Of a DNA stretch of 64,000 bases, positions 17,532-27,404 are shown in pieces; the first letter of the stretch is position 1; each line of letters starts with the position of its first letter. The notes beneath the pieces are model-generated. The model made no database searches. It was given only the letters and a program-made list of their open reading frames with translations, and was not told where the DNA came from. A program made the position numbers and the translations under genes. Origin of the DNA: JARFVT01 sp036677425 (GTDB lineage: Bacteria; Pseudomonadota; Alphaproteobacteria; UBA8366; Aestuariispiraceae); the NCBI GenBank assembly GCA_036677425.1, contig JARFVT010000011.1, positions 1 through 64,000 of the forward strand, read 5' to 3'.

Positions 17532-18329
17532 TTAAAGCAGAAATGACGAGCTTAGCGCGCTAACTAAATCATCACTAAAAGACTTGCCTTTATTAATTAT
17601 CGGCATGCTAGCTGGTAAAAATTGTAACCGCGAATCGCCTTTTTCTAGGCTAGTAATTAATGCGCATGGTATATTTCTGGTGCTTGGCATATTATCTAAT
17701 GCTATCGCCAGATCTATACCATTTAAATATGGCATCATCGCAGAAATAATAACCATATCTGGTTGTGTTTGAACAATTTGCGCCAATGCATCAAATGTGT
17801 TGGTTATTGTCGAAGTACGATAACCGCAAGCATGCATCTCGCGTTCGACAAAATGTGCCGATGTATCAGGCAACATAACTAACATGACCTCTATATTGCG
17901 TATTTCCACATCTTCCAAATTAAAGCTGCTGCGTATAGGAAGCTGCCGCACCAATGCGGCAAGGTCATTATCATGCGATAAATTTCCTTCTAACATATCC
18001 ATCATTATATCGATAAAAACCTGACAATCACTGGCATAGCTATTATTATGGCTTGCATTTTTACCATTTGCTAAAAAATCTTCAAGCCTTAGGGAGATTG
18101 CTGCTAAATGATGCATGTCATAGCCGCTGGCCTGACCAGATATGGGAATTACCGCCCGTTTTATTGCCATAGTTAATTCTTTAGTTGATATTTTTCCCTC
18201 ATGAAGCTCAGCAAAATTATCATCAAGATTAATTAATTGATCTTTTGTCGCATCGATAAATTCTTCGCGCAATTCATTGGTTATAGAATCAATATTCTTA
18301 CTGGAAATATCATCAGTCATTACAGACAT
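17532..18329 (-). CDS. Degenerate HPt-receiver two-domain protein
   Basis: The product has 265 residues. The N-terminal 130 residues look like an HPt helical bundle (ELREEFIDATKDQLINLDDN, LRLEDFL), but the usual phospho-His motif reads RAVIPISGQAS, with no His. Residues 145-265 look like a receiver (EVMLVMLPD, PDMVIISAMMPYLNGIDLA, ALITSLEKG, PIINKGKSF), where the phospho-Asp position before MMP is Ser-Ala. Both phosphoacceptors are therefore absent. It lies 86 bp downstream of nosX in the same direction and could be read from the nos transcript. It may act as a phosphorylation-independent scaffold. Confidence 0.6.
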   Translation of the reverse strand: MSVMTDDISSKNIDSITNELREEFIDATKDQLINLDDNFAELHEGKISTKELTMAIKRAVIPISGQASGYDMHHLAAISLRLEDFLANGKNASHNNSYASDCQVFIDIMMDMLEGNLSHDNDLAALVRQLPIRSSFNLEDVEIRNIEVMLVMLPDTSAHFVEREMHACGYRTSTITNTFDALAQIVQTQPDMVIISAMMPYLNGIDLAIALDNMPSTRNIPCALITSLEKGDSRLQFLPASMPIINKGKSFSDDLVSALSSSFLL

Positions 18330-18415
18330 CAGCCTTTTATAAAAACATAATTACGGCAATATAAAATTAATATATTTTATATTAGCAAATAAAATAATAT
18401 AAATACCAGCCAATA

Positions 18416-19360
18416 TTATATAATATTATTACCATCAATGATTATGGCTTCGATCTTATTTATTTTCTTGCTAATTTCAATAATATCAGATTGCTTCATA
18501 ATGCTAAATGCTGTTGATAAGCCATCTGCTAATGTAGCTGTTGTTGCAATAACTGATATATTCCTGTGATTAGCGGTCATATTATATTTTGCTATATTGG
18601 GATGGAAAACATGGCTATCATTAACCCCACCAGATGTTGCCAAGGCGTTATTATTTAATGCAACCGATTGATTATTATTCATTAAACCAACCTGCCAATC
18701 GCGACCATTTGGATGCATTCCCAATGCGCGAGTTTCACCTAATTCTATCAATGAATTATCCAACCCATGCGATCTAAGTAATTTTGTTATTTTATCGGTG
18801 ATATAGCCTTGGGCAATACCATTTAATGTGATCGCCATGCCTGGTTTTTTAAATCTAATATCATCGCCATCGATAATTATGTTATTATAATTGACTAATG
18901 CTGATATTTTTTGCCTTAATATTGCTGATATATGATGGGTTTTATTTTCATTATATAATTGCCATAGCGGTTGGACAGTAACATCAAATGCGCCATTGGT
19001 TATTTGCGATATAAAATCTGCTTGGCTTAATAAATCGATTAATTCAATCGGTGCATTTTTGATATGGCCAGTATGATTTAATATGGATAATGTGGAATTT
19101 GCCTTATATATGGAGAATATATTTTCCATACGGCTTATTTCAACGCTAATTTGGCTGATTAATAAATCACCATCCATATCATTTGAGATATTTAACAACA
19201 TTTCCGCATCTGCGCCCAATGCGCGGCCATGCCAGCGATAAAGCTTGTTACCTATCGTTGCCGCCATTACATTTGTGTATGTTAGCAAACAAGCGCCAGC
19301 AACAGCAGCTGAAATTTTAATGAAGCGTCTTCTATTAATTTTTTCATTCATTGTAATCAC
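18416..19360 (-). CDS. nosX: NosX: ApbE-type FAD:protein FMN transferase of the nos operon
   Basis: This 314-residue periplasmic flavin transferase attaches FMN to a Thr of NosR-type proteins. The N-terminus carries a TAT-like signal (NRRRFIKISAAVAGACLL). The ApbE pattern follows: RMENIFSIYKANSTLSILN, NGAFDVTVQPLW, MAITLNGIAQGYITDKI and LIELGETRALG, with the Mg site near the end (ATTATLADGLSTAFSIM). It is the last gene of nosRZDFYLX, 15 bp after nosL. The target in NosR here is the SGATVT motif. Confidence 0.93.
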   Translation of the reverse strand: MITMNEKINRRRFIKISAAVAGACLLTYTNVMAATIGNKLYRWHGRALGADAEMLLNISNDMDGDLLISQISVEISRMENIFSIYKANSTLSILNHTGHIKNAPIELIDLLSQADFISQITNGAFDVTVQPLWQLYNENKTHHISAILRQKISALVNYNNIIIDGDDIRFKKPGMAITLNGIAQGYITDKITKLLRSHGLDNSLIELGETRALGMHPNGRDWQVGLMNNNQSVALNNNALATSGGVNDSHVFHPNIAKYNMTANHRNISVIATTATLADGLSTAFSIMKQSDIIEISKKINKIEAIIIDGNNII

Positions 19361-19375
19361 CTATTAAGCCATCTG

Positions 19376-19915
19376 TTAGCTGGTTGGTATTGGTATGACA
19401 GAAATATCGAAAATATATTCTGATGGTATTTTATCATATGGTAATATCTGCCCACCAAATTCTTTGGCAAATTTTACCGCATCATCCTTAATCGAAAATG
19501 GCACGACTTCCAATGCACCCATACCACCAATTTTATTGCTATTAATCACAAACCATGCGCCTTTCGGGTCAATCCACGGGGTGTCATTCGTATTATCCCA
19601 ATCATTGTTTTTTGACATATCACTTACATAAAGCGCGGTTATTTCCCGTGCTTCGCCCGGAAGCATAATAAAGCCAAACATATCGCGTACTTGCGAGAAC
19701 CAAAGTGGTTGTTCTTCGCCCAATATATGAATTTGGGCTTTAGGCCCGGGGTGATCCATTATGGTCATTGAACAAAAATAACCATTATGGGTAATGGATA
19801 AGGCAACTGGTTCTGGCGTTATTTTGATTTTATCATCAAAACAGCCCGTGATTAGCAATAAGCAGCATATGGAAAAAATATTTTTAAAAATTAATAATTT
19901 ATATTTTAGCGTCAT
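19376..19915 (-). CDS. nosL: NosL copper chaperone lipoprotein
   Basis: The product has 179 residues. It begins with a lipoprotein signal ending LLLITGCFDDK, where the Cys would be lipidated. The NosL pattern is visible: MTIMDHPGPKAQIHILG, WFSQVRDMFGFIMLPGE and PWIDPKGAWFV, with MGALEVVPFSIKDDAVKFA later. NosL binds Cu(I) and supplies it for the CuZ/CuA centres of NosZ. Its start is directly adjacent to the nosY stop, and nosX follows 15 bp later. Confidence 0.93.
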   Translation of the reverse strand: MTLKYKLLIFKNIFSICCLLLITGCFDDKIKITPEPVALSITHNGYFCSMTIMDHPGPKAQIHILGEEQPLWFSQVRDMFGFIMLPGEAREITALYVSDMSKNNDWDNTNDTPWIDPKGAWFVINSNKIGGMGALEVVPFSIKDDAVKFAKEFGGQILPYDKIPSEYIFDISVIPIPTS

Positions 19916-20746
19916 TCATATCTCTTTTTTAGAAAAAATAATATTGGCTAAGCTCAATGGTGCAAATATCCAAAATGCCAATGAAATTAATGATATATAG
20001 ACAGGCAGCGCCGACTGTCCCGCTACTGCGGCCATGCCAGATAGGCTGGCATTAATACTAAATCCCGTTAAATTAAAAATTCTAAAGGCATCGGCAGGGT
20101 TTGCCATTAATAAAATATTAAAGATAGAGGCGCGCATGCTTTCGCCTTGATCAGCAACAATAACCCCAAGCAATGCCATATCATATAATAATATGAATAA
20201 TAGCCAAACACCAACGGCAATGCCCGCTGCCGTTGTTTGTTCATTGACGCTAACGCTTATCACATAACCAATGGCAATGAATGCCGCGCCTAGCATGATT
20301 GATGTGGCTAATAATGATAAATAAGCCAACCATTCATCAATGGCGATATGCTCGCCAACTATAAAAATTGCTATGGCGGCTGCGCCATAACCAATTATTA
20401 TTGCAATAGCAATTAATGTTACATGACCTAAAAATTTACCTAAAATCAATTGTTTATGACTAACTGGATAGGTCAATATTAATAATAATGTGCCGCATTC
20501 CATATCGCCAATTATTGTATCATACGATAACATTAATGCGATCAATGGCACTAAAAATATTGTTAGGCTCGCAAGGCTAACAATGGTTATCGATAGTCTT
20601 GATGCACCAACTTCGCCAACGGGAACTGAGCCTAAAAATGCCAAGCTTAATGATAATGCCGCCAATAATATGCTAGTGGCTAATATCCAACGGTTACGCA
20701 AACCATCGCGTAATTCCTTAGCAGCAATGATTAATATTTGTCTCAT
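19916..20746 (-). CDS. nosY: NosY ABC-2 type permease
   Basis: This 276-residue membrane permease has about six helices (for example WILATSILLAALSLSLAFLG, IAIAIIIGYGAAAIAIFIVG and GIAVGVWLLFILLYDMALLG). The cytoplasmic coupling region DMECGTLLLILTYPVSHKQL matches ABC-2 permeases. With NosF and NosD it forms the NosDFY machine that supports copper-centre assembly of NosZ. Its start overlaps the nosF stop by one base. Confidence 0.95.
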   Translation of the reverse strand: MRQILIIAAKELRDGLRNRWILATSILLAALSLSLAFLGSVPVGEVGASRLSITIVSLASLTIFLVPLIALMLSYDTIIGDMECGTLLLILTYPVSHKQLILGKFLGHVTLIAIAIIIGYGAAAIAIFIVGEHIAIDEWLAYLSLLATSIMLGAAFIAIGYVISVSVNEQTTAAGIAVGVWLLFILLYDMALLGVIVADQGESMRASIFNILLMANPADAFRIFNLTGFSINASLSGMAAVAGQSALPVYISLISLAFWIFAPLSLANIIFSKKEI

Positions 20747-21675
20747 TACCTTTGTCCTGCCTCTTCAACTTTACAAAATGCAGCATATAGCCTATCCAAT
20801 GATGGTGCGTCCACATCAATATCCATAATATTATCATCCAGATTGCTAAGCTGTTTTAACATTGCCATTTTATCATTAGTGCCAATGGTAATATCAATAT
20901 ATGTGGCGTTGATATAGCTCGGCTTGATATTATTTTTGGTTAATTTATTGGCGATTTTACTACTTGCCCCAGCCCCAGTGTGAATGCGAATATTGGTGGG
21001 TATATCAGCCTTTTTACGTAATTGATCCATTGTAGCACAGACCATCAATCGCCCGCTATTCATCATTGCGACCATATCGGCTTGGGCTTCTAATTCGGTT
21101 AAGGCATGGGAGCATATTAAAATGCTAGCCCCCTTGGATTTTAAATTATTAACTATATCATAAAAATGTCGCTGTGCGGCAGGGTCAAGCCCAGACGTTG
21201 GCTCGTCAAGCAATAAAATATCGGGTTCGCCTATCAATGCCTGTGCCAAACCTAAACGTTGTCGCATGCCCTTAGAATATGTTTTTACCTTGTTATCAAT
21301 GGCATATTCAAGACCGACTAGATCAAACAACTGCATCGTTTTTTTTATATCCGCATCTTTAAGGCGAGCGAAAAATTTTAATATCTCGCGCCCGCTCATT
21401 GCCCCTTCAAAGGTAACGGATTCTGGTAAAAAGCCAATTTTCTTACGTGCAAGCATAGCTTGTTTTGTATCAAGTGCTTGACCATGCAATAAAATTTCAC
21501 CCGATGTGGGGCGTATAAGGCCAAGCATTAATTTAATTAACGTGCTTTTACCTGCACCATTATGCCCAACCAAGGCAACTAAACTGCCCGTTGGTAAATT
21601 AAAGCTAACATCATTCACTGCCATAAGATTAGTATATTTTTTATGAATATTTATTAATTCAAGGCTGTTAACCAT
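20746..21675 (-). CDS. nosF: NosF ABC transporter ATPase
   Basis: This 309-residue ATPase has Walker A GHNGAGKST (about residues 37-45), signature YSKGMRQRLGLAQAL (about 134-148), Walker B ILLLDEPTSGLDP and H-loop CSHALTE. It powers the NosDFY complex. The gene overlaps nosD by 8 bases and nosY by 1 base, consistent with translational coupling. All catalytic residues are present, in contrast to the MlaF-like gene at 6274-7032. Confidence 0.96.
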   Translation of the reverse strand: MVNSLELINIHKKYTNLMAVNDVSFNLPTGSLVALVGHNGAGKSTLIKLMLGLIRPTSGEILLHGQALDTKQAMLARKKIGFLPESVTFEGAMSGREILKFFARLKDADIKKTMQLFDLVGLEYAIDNKVKTYSKGMRQRLGLAQALIGEPDILLLDEPTSGLDPAAQRHFYDIVNNLKSKGASILICSHALTELEAQADMVAMMNSGRLMVCATMDQLRKKADIPTNIRIHTGAGASSKIANKLTKNNIKPSYINATYIDITIGTNDKMAMLKQLSNLDDNIMDIDVDAPSLDRLYAAFCKVEEAGQR

Positions 21676-23014
21676 CTGCTTTAATCATTTCCATAGTTTC
21701 AAATATTTCCATAACGGGATGCATCAAAGGTGCGCTATCATAAATACCGCCAGGCCTGATGGCGGGGAAACTTGCCTGCGCCCAGCGTAATATCTGTATT
21801 GCTGGTGAATTTAATAATAATTTTGCCATCGGATATGCCCAAACAACACGATCGACCATATCATTAGGGCGATATGTAGCATCGGCAAGCCCATCACTAT
21901 TTAAATCAAATGCGGGGTTATCGCTCCAATAATTACCACGTCCGTTTGCGGCCCAATTTAAATTTTTTGTGCCAACATATTTAACCTGTGTTTGATTGGC
22001 TATAAAGGCATTTTCCGATATTATATTGCGTTCTGACCCTGCGGTAAAATGAACACCAATATTGCATGATTGAAATAAATTACCAATGAATTTATTTTTA
22101 TTGGAATTATAAATAAATACACATTTATTCTGGGAATTAAACACTTTATTACCGATGAAATCTGAACTATTAGCGTAATTAAGGGCAATGCCATGATCCC
22201 TATCATTGATGCTTAGATTATCCAATATTTCCATATGGCTGGAAAACATCAAGGCGTAACCAATATGGTTATTGCGTGAAATATTGCCCGCAAGCAAGCT
22301 GTCATCAGCATACATATAATGCACTGCAAATCTTGTTTCTTCGATTATATTGACGCTGAAACTATTTTTTTTTGTAGTCATGGCATAAATACCATCGCGG
22401 CCATATTTAATCTTATTTGCAATTATTTTTGAAAAATATGAATTACAAAGATGGATCGCGTTGCCGCGTTCATTAACACGTAAATCCTTACGACCATAAA
22501 CTATATTATTTTCAACTAAAACATCATCAGAACCCCATAGGTAAATACCGATTAGATTATTTTCTAAAAAGTTAATTTTAATCACAGCGCGATGTGCGGT
22601 TTTATTAAAGAATATGCCAGAATTTTTATCAGGTAAATTATCACCAGAATTAATAATTTTAAGGCCGATGATTGTAACATCTTCGGCAATGATTGTAATC
22701 ACACTGCCATGTGAACCACCATCAATTATCGCACCTGCTGCACCAATTATTTGAAGCGGTTTTTCAATGATAAACGATCCATGGTGAATTCCTGATTTTA
22801 AATTTAAAACATCACCTGGGGCAGCCATGGCAATTGCCTTGGCAAATGCCCCCGATTTTGCATCAACATATATGATTGCGGCATATGCGGATATATTCAA
22901 TAAATAGCCAATGAAGGCGATAGACAAACACAAAAAGATCACAGAAGAAAAAATATTTTTTTGCCATCCATCCATTTGCCATTTGCCCATATGAATATAT
23001 CCACCGCCAACCAT
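21668..23014 (-). CDS. nosD: NosD periplasmic copper-maturation protein
   Basis: This 448-residue protein has an N-terminal signal or anchor (IFSSVIFLCLSIAFIGYLL) followed by right-handed beta-helix repeats of the CASH/NosD type (for example NKTAHRAVIKINFLENNLIG, DDVLVENNIVYG, SSDFIGNKVFNS). The conserved end RGNYWSDNPAFDLNSDG is characteristic of NosD. It passes copper or helps assemble CuZ in NosZ together with NosFY and NosL. It begins 12 bp after the nosZ stop. Confidence 0.95.
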   Translation of the reverse strand: MVGGGYIHMGKWQMDGWQKNIFSSVIFLCLSIAFIGYLLNISAYAAIIYVDAKSGAFAKAIAMAAPGDVLNLKSGIHHGSFIIEKPLQIIGAAGAIIDGGSHGSVITIIAEDVTIIGLKIINSGDNLPDKNSGIFFNKTAHRAVIKINFLENNLIGIYLWGSDDVLVENNIVYGRKDLRVNERGNAIHLCNSYFSKIIANKIKYGRDGIYAMTTKKNSFSVNIIEETRFAVHYMYADDSLLAGNISRNNHIGYALMFSSHMEILDNLSINDRDHGIALNYANSSDFIGNKVFNSQNKCVFIYNSNKNKFIGNLFQSCNIGVHFTAGSERNIISENAFIANQTQVKYVGTKNLNWAANGRGNYWSDNPAFDLNSDGLADATYRPNDMVDRVVWAYPMAKLLLNSPAIQILRWAQASFPAIRPGGIYDSAPLMHPVMEIFETMEMIKADG

Positions 23015-23025
23015 AATATCTTACC

Positions 23026-24948
23026 TTATTTTGGTTCAACCAACATCCGGCCACGCATTTCCATATGCAACGCATGACAGAACCATTGACAATAGAACCA
23101 ATGAACACCAGGACGACCCGCAGTAAATGTGATCGACGAGGTTTGTTGTGGGCTAACTTCCATTGCAACACCATGATTACCCATTGTGAAGCCGTGGGTT
23201 AAATCTTCCACATCATCCATATTGGTTACAATAACCGTTACTTCATTGCCTTGTTTTACGGTAAATTTCTCCATAGAGAAACTAGGCGCGATTGAGGTTA
23301 TATAAACCCTAACCTTATTGCCATCACGAATGACTGAATCCTCATCCGCATCTTCCAAATCAATGCCATCGACTTTTGCTTGGGCTACTGCCGCAGCAAA
23401 TGTTGGTTCATCACGACGATAGACTTGATCAGGGTTAACTTTTGATCTATGAACAATAATAACATCATGCGGTTCGGCAAATGTTGGCCCATCATGGACA
23501 ATTTCCATTTTATCGCCATTAATTGCGATCAATTGTTCATTTTCAGGCTTCAAAGGACCAACATTGATAAAGCGATCTTTTGAAAATTTATTCAATGAAA
23601 CCAACCATTTGCCATCGGCTTCTTTAGTTTCACCCATCGAAGTATGGTTGTGACCTGGTTGATCGGCCACATCGATTTTTTCAACGATTACATCAATATC
23701 TTCACCAGCAAATTTTCTTATTGCCTTATCAATATCCCATTTAACCATTTGGCTATCAAGGAATAAAGTAGTATAGGCAAAGCCCTTACCATCACATGCG
23801 GTATGAAGCGGACCTAAACCTAATTCAGGTTCAGCAACGATTGCATCACGAGGTTTTATTTTACCGCTAAATATATCGGGTACTCTTGACATTTCAATGA
23901 CAGAAACAGTTGGTGATAATTTACCATTTATCATCATATATTTACCATCGGGTGATGCGTTAACGCCGTGCGGGCTATTTGGTATTGGAATATATCTAGT
24001 ATATTTTGTACCTTTTTTACCGTCTAAAACTGGTGTATCGCCTTCATAGGTTTTAAAATCACCAGCGGCAACGCCTGCTTCGATTGCAGCAATATCAAAT
24101 ATAACCACATGATCTTGTTCTGCTGACATCATTTCTGAAAGATTAATGCCTTCTTCAGAATTATAACAAGATGAAATAGCATATTTACCCTGATAATCAC
24201 TATCAACATTATCTAAATTACCACTGACGGTTACTTGCCATTTAACTTCCATAGTATCGCCATCTAGCGCCGAGAAAATGGCAGTATATTTTTCAGGCTC
24301 ATCAAGTATAGAGCCATCATTAATCAATGGCACACGATGTTCTCCATTGGCAAAAACATAACCAGTACGCGGGAATTTTTGCGGACGCAAACCGTGAATA
24401 TCAGATGCATTTGGTATTTCAACGATTTTATCGCATTTCATGATATCAACACGAACCCGTGCAACACGGGTATTGGCCTTATCATTCATGAATAAATAAC
24501 GACCATCATATGTGCCATCGGTAAATGACATATGTGGATGGTGTAAATCGCCATTTTGATAAACGCCGCCTTGGTCTTTTAAAAACTCTTTAGTTTTTGG
24601 CAACATGTTTTCACGCATGATTGCTTTACTTTCGTTGGTTGAACCCCAACCCGTTGCAGAGCAACGGTTAAATACTGGTATGCGCATCATTTCACGCATT
24701 GATGGAATGCCAACAATACGCATTTCACCCGCTTGACCAGATGACCAGAAACCATAATATTCGTCAAGTTCGCCTGGACCGACATGGGCATCTTGCACTG
24801 CCTTTGAATTAGCAGCCATTGCGGTTTTTGGCATTAATAACGCACTACCGCCAAGACCAGTAGCACCAGCAACCCCAGCGATCGCTGCAGCTTTAACCGG
24901 TGTTGTTAATATCTCACGCCTTGTGAGTTTCATTTTATTATCGGACAT
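23026..24948 (-). CDS. nosZ: Nitrous oxide reductase NosZ (TAT-exported, clade I type)
   Basis: This 640-residue periplasmic enzyme reduces N2O to N2. The TAT signal is LTRREILTTPVKAAAIAGVAG (residues 8-28). The beta-propeller that carries CuZ contains conserved His-rich motifs (DLHHPHMSFTDG, DIHGLRPQK, PHGVNASPDGKY, GPLHTACDG, GHNHTSMGET, AEPHDVIIVH). The C-terminal cupredoxin domain carries the CuA ligands in FYCQWFCHALHMEMRGRM (about 617-634). A strong ribosome site AGGAGCG precedes the ATG. It is the second gene of the operon, 107 bp after nosR. No lesions seen. Confidence 0.98.
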   Translation of the reverse strand: MSDNKMKLTRREILTTPVKAAAIAGVAGATGLGGSALLMPKTAMAANSKAVQDAHVGPGELDEYYGFWSSGQAGEMRIVGIPSMREMMRIPVFNRCSATGWGSTNESKAIMRENMLPKTKEFLKDQGGVYQNGDLHHPHMSFTDGTYDGRYLFMNDKANTRVARVRVDIMKCDKIVEIPNASDIHGLRPQKFPRTGYVFANGEHRVPLINDGSILDEPEKYTAIFSALDGDTMEVKWQVTVSGNLDNVDSDYQGKYAISSCYNSEEGINLSEMMSAEQDHVVIFDIAAIEAGVAAGDFKTYEGDTPVLDGKKGTKYTRYIPIPNSPHGVNASPDGKYMMINGKLSPTVSVIEMSRVPDIFSGKIKPRDAIVAEPELGLGPLHTACDGKGFAYTTLFLDSQMVKWDIDKAIRKFAGEDIDVIVEKIDVADQPGHNHTSMGETKEADGKWLVSLNKFSKDRFINVGPLKPENEQLIAINGDKMEIVHDGPTFAEPHDVIIVHRSKVNPDQVYRRDEPTFAAAVAQAKVDGIDLEDADEDSVIRDGNKVRVYITSIAPSFSMEKFTVKQGNEVTVIVTNMDDVEDLTHGFTMGNHGVAMEVSPQQTSSITFTAGRPGVHWFYCQWFCHALHMEMRGRMLVEPK

Positions 24949-25055
24949 TTTATTCGCTCCTTTATAAATGACCTTAGATTATATCCATATATTTTTATAA
25001 TCTGATTTTTCTGCTCAAAAAATAAATGACAAAATCATATATGAAACCGTATTGG

Positions 25056-27257
25056 TTACGGATTTTGCGATACCCCCGCGCGTGCTTGCCTACGTTCACG
25101 TTTCAATCGTTTTGCAATCACAACTGGACAGCTATATTCATCGCAATAGACTTCTTGACAATGCAAACATGACAAGCATTCATTAGGGTTAATATGGCCT
25201 TCAGGATGAATTGCCTGCACCATACATTCATTGGCGCACCGTTGGCAGGGTGAGCCGCATTCTTTATATCTTTTTAACCAATCAAACATCCGCAACCGAC
25301 CGGGAATAGCCAGCGCCGCCCCCAACGGGCATAGATAGCGGCAATAAAAACGCTCCACGAATAACCCTGCCACTAACAATGTTAATGAATAAAGGACGAA
25401 TGGCCATTCACGGGCAAATTTAAGAATAATGCTAGTTTTAAATGGTTCAATTTCTGCCCAATGTTCCGCTTCAGTTAGGGAATATATAGACAAGCCAAAT
25501 AAACCTAAAAATATCATATATTTAATTGGCCATAACCGCTCATGCAGACCCCATGGCACTAAAAACTGTGGAATTTTTACAAGTTTAGCCAGTTTATTTA
25601 ATAGTTCTTGTAATGCGCCAAATGGGCATAACCAGCCGCAATATGCGCCACGTCCCCAGAATAATATTGCGACGGCAACCGATCCCCAAAGCAGGAATAT
25701 CATTGGCTCCATCAAGAAGTAATCCCATGCAAAGCCGCTGACAAAGCTGTTAAAAAATGTGAATATATTAACAACAGATAATTGCGCTTGGGCGTAGAAA
25801 CCTAGCCATAAGACGGTGAAAGTAAGGAAGCTATTCCTGACCCATGCTAGTATTTTTGGATGTTTAACAAGAATATCTTGGGAAAAGAAAATCACAGTCA
25901 AAACACCAATGGCAAAACAAAGTACAATGGCATCGACGAATTTTAATTTCCACATACGCTGCCATAATTTTAACGGTGCATTATTTTCTATCGATTGCCC
26001 AGAATTAGCCGCATTACCAGTTACTTTTTCAATTTTAATATATTGATCGGGTAATTGATAGCCGAGATCAAATGCTAAAAATATCTTTTTAATAGCGCCA
26101 ACCGCCCGATTTGCCAATAATTCTATGCGAAAGCCTTCTGTAACGTCAAATTCATTTTCAAGCGGAATTCTAAAAAGAGCTATTTCCCTAAATTTTGGCG
26201 CACCTTCTGCCATTATATCGCCAATACGTTTATGCATTTTATCGCGAAAACGGGTGCTGTTTTCCCCTTGGATAAGTTGAATACGGTCAAACACGCCGCC
26301 GCGAACATATCCCGTTCCCTTAAAAGAATAACGGCCTTCGGCAAACACTAATACCGCTTGCTGGCCATCTTTTAACTTGCTCAACATATGATTATATTCC
26401 GCATCACCTAATAGGCTGCGACCAATTTTAGGCACGGATACGGGTGCGATATAAAAATCAATAAATACATCATTTGGATCGCCTTTTTCTGACCGTTCGA
26501 TTGCTTTTTTATTACCAGTTTCCGCATATTCATTATTGATTTCTTCAATAGTTATAAGCCGCCGGCGAATAGAACCATCGCCCAGCAATGTTTGCCAATC
26601 GGCAATGCCAGTTATATTTTTATCAACAATTTTAATTTCGCTTTTTTGGATATTATCAATGGGCTTAAGACCGCCAAGTTCCATTTGTCGCGCAAATTTA
26701 ATTGCGGCACGAAAAATTGCATCTTCGATAACCATAATAGTTACCGTCGCACCGCTTATCATATCGACTTCGCCTGAATCACGCGCCCTTTCGGCATATT
26801 TCACCACGCTTAATGAATTATAACCACGCATAAATTCTGCGATACGTTTTTCAGGGATACCAACCAAGACAATTGGTTCAGAATGCTTTACAAGCTTGGT
26901 TCCTGTGATGATGCCATCATCATCCAAACCAACAGCGGTGTGAATTGGCTTGCCAGAATAACCGATGGAACTAACATAATCAGTGGTTAAAATAGCATAA
27001 CCAACTTTTTTGCCAGATTTTAGAATTTCCACATATGCGGGTGATGTTTTCACCTCGCCAAAGCTATCTGCACCCTCATAAAGTTCGCTCGCATCAATTT
27101 TGGTTATAAATTTTGCTAAATTACTATCTGCCAATGCATTGCTTGCTATCATCATGCTGATGCTTGCAATAATGGTTAATAATAAAGATCGCTGTGCAAA
27201 TTTCAGCCAATTCATTATATCTATAATTAATGATGTTTTTTTTATGTTATTCTTCAT
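25056..27257 (-). CDS. nosR: NosR: polytopic FMN and iron-sulfur protein of N2O respiration
   Basis: This 733-residue protein has a signal region (LLLTIIASISMMIASNALA), then a periplasmic FMN-binding domain with the flavinylation motif SGATVT (about residues 168-173). Several membrane helices follow, with two membrane-associated Cys motifs, CGWLCPFGAL and CRYLCPLGAAL. It ends with two ferredoxin-type clusters (CGSPCQRCANECMVQ and CLSCLHCQEVYC). NosR donates electrons to and supports expression of NosZ. It is first in the operon, behind an FNR-type box. Confidence 0.97.
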   Translation of the reverse strand: MKNNIKKTSLIIDIMNWLKFAQRSLLLTIIASISMMIASNALADSNLAKFITKIDASELYEGADSFGEVKTSPAYVEILKSGKKVGYAILTTDYVSSIGYSGKPIHTAVGLDDDGIITGTKLVKHSEPIVLVGIPEKRIAEFMRGYNSLSVVKYAERARDSGEVDMISGATVTIMVIEDAIFRAAIKFARQMELGGLKPIDNIQKSEIKIVDKNITGIADWQTLLGDGSIRRRLITIEEINNEYAETGNKKAIERSEKGDPNDVFIDFYIAPVSVPKIGRSLLGDAEYNHMLSKLKDGQQAVLVFAEGRYSFKGTGYVRGGVFDRIQLIQGENSTRFRDKMHKRIGDIMAEGAPKFREIALFRIPLENEFDVTEGFRIELLANRAVGAIKKIFLAFDLGYQLPDQYIKIEKVTGNAANSGQSIENNAPLKLWQRMWKLKFVDAIVLCFAIGVLTVIFFSQDILVKHPKILAWVRNSFLTFTVLWLGFYAQAQLSVVNIFTFFNSFVSGFAWDYFLMEPMIFLLWGSVAVAILFWGRGAYCGWLCPFGALQELLNKLAKLVKIPQFLVPWGLHERLWPIKYMIFLGLFGLSIYSLTEAEHWAEIEPFKTSIILKFAREWPFVLYSLTLLVAGLFVERFYCRYLCPLGAALAIPGRLRMFDWLKRYKECGSPCQRCANECMVQAIHPEGHINPNECLSCLHCQEVYCDEYSCPVVIAKRLKRERRQARAGVSQNP

Positions 27258-27316
27258 ATGAATTCAACGCCTGTGTTTTAATTGAGTGATAATCGCATAG
27301 TTAATCATATGGTTAA

Positions 27317-27330
27317 TTGATATCGATCAA
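27317..27330. promoter_or_regulatory. FNR/NNR-type box upstream of nosR
   Basis: TTGATATCGATCAA is a perfect match to the FNR-family consensus TTGAT-N4-ATCAA and is palindromic. Its centre is about 66 bp upstream of the nosR start codon, a plausible place for activation of the nos operon by FNR, FnrP, NnrR or Dnr. Adjacent bases (ATCAATTTTGAT at 27336-27347) form a second weaker palindrome. Confidence 0.85.
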
Positions 27331-27404
27331 CCGAGATCAATTTTGATTAATGGTTAAGTATTATCTAATATAACTAAAACACCTTAAGGTTAAGCAAAAT
27401 ATAT

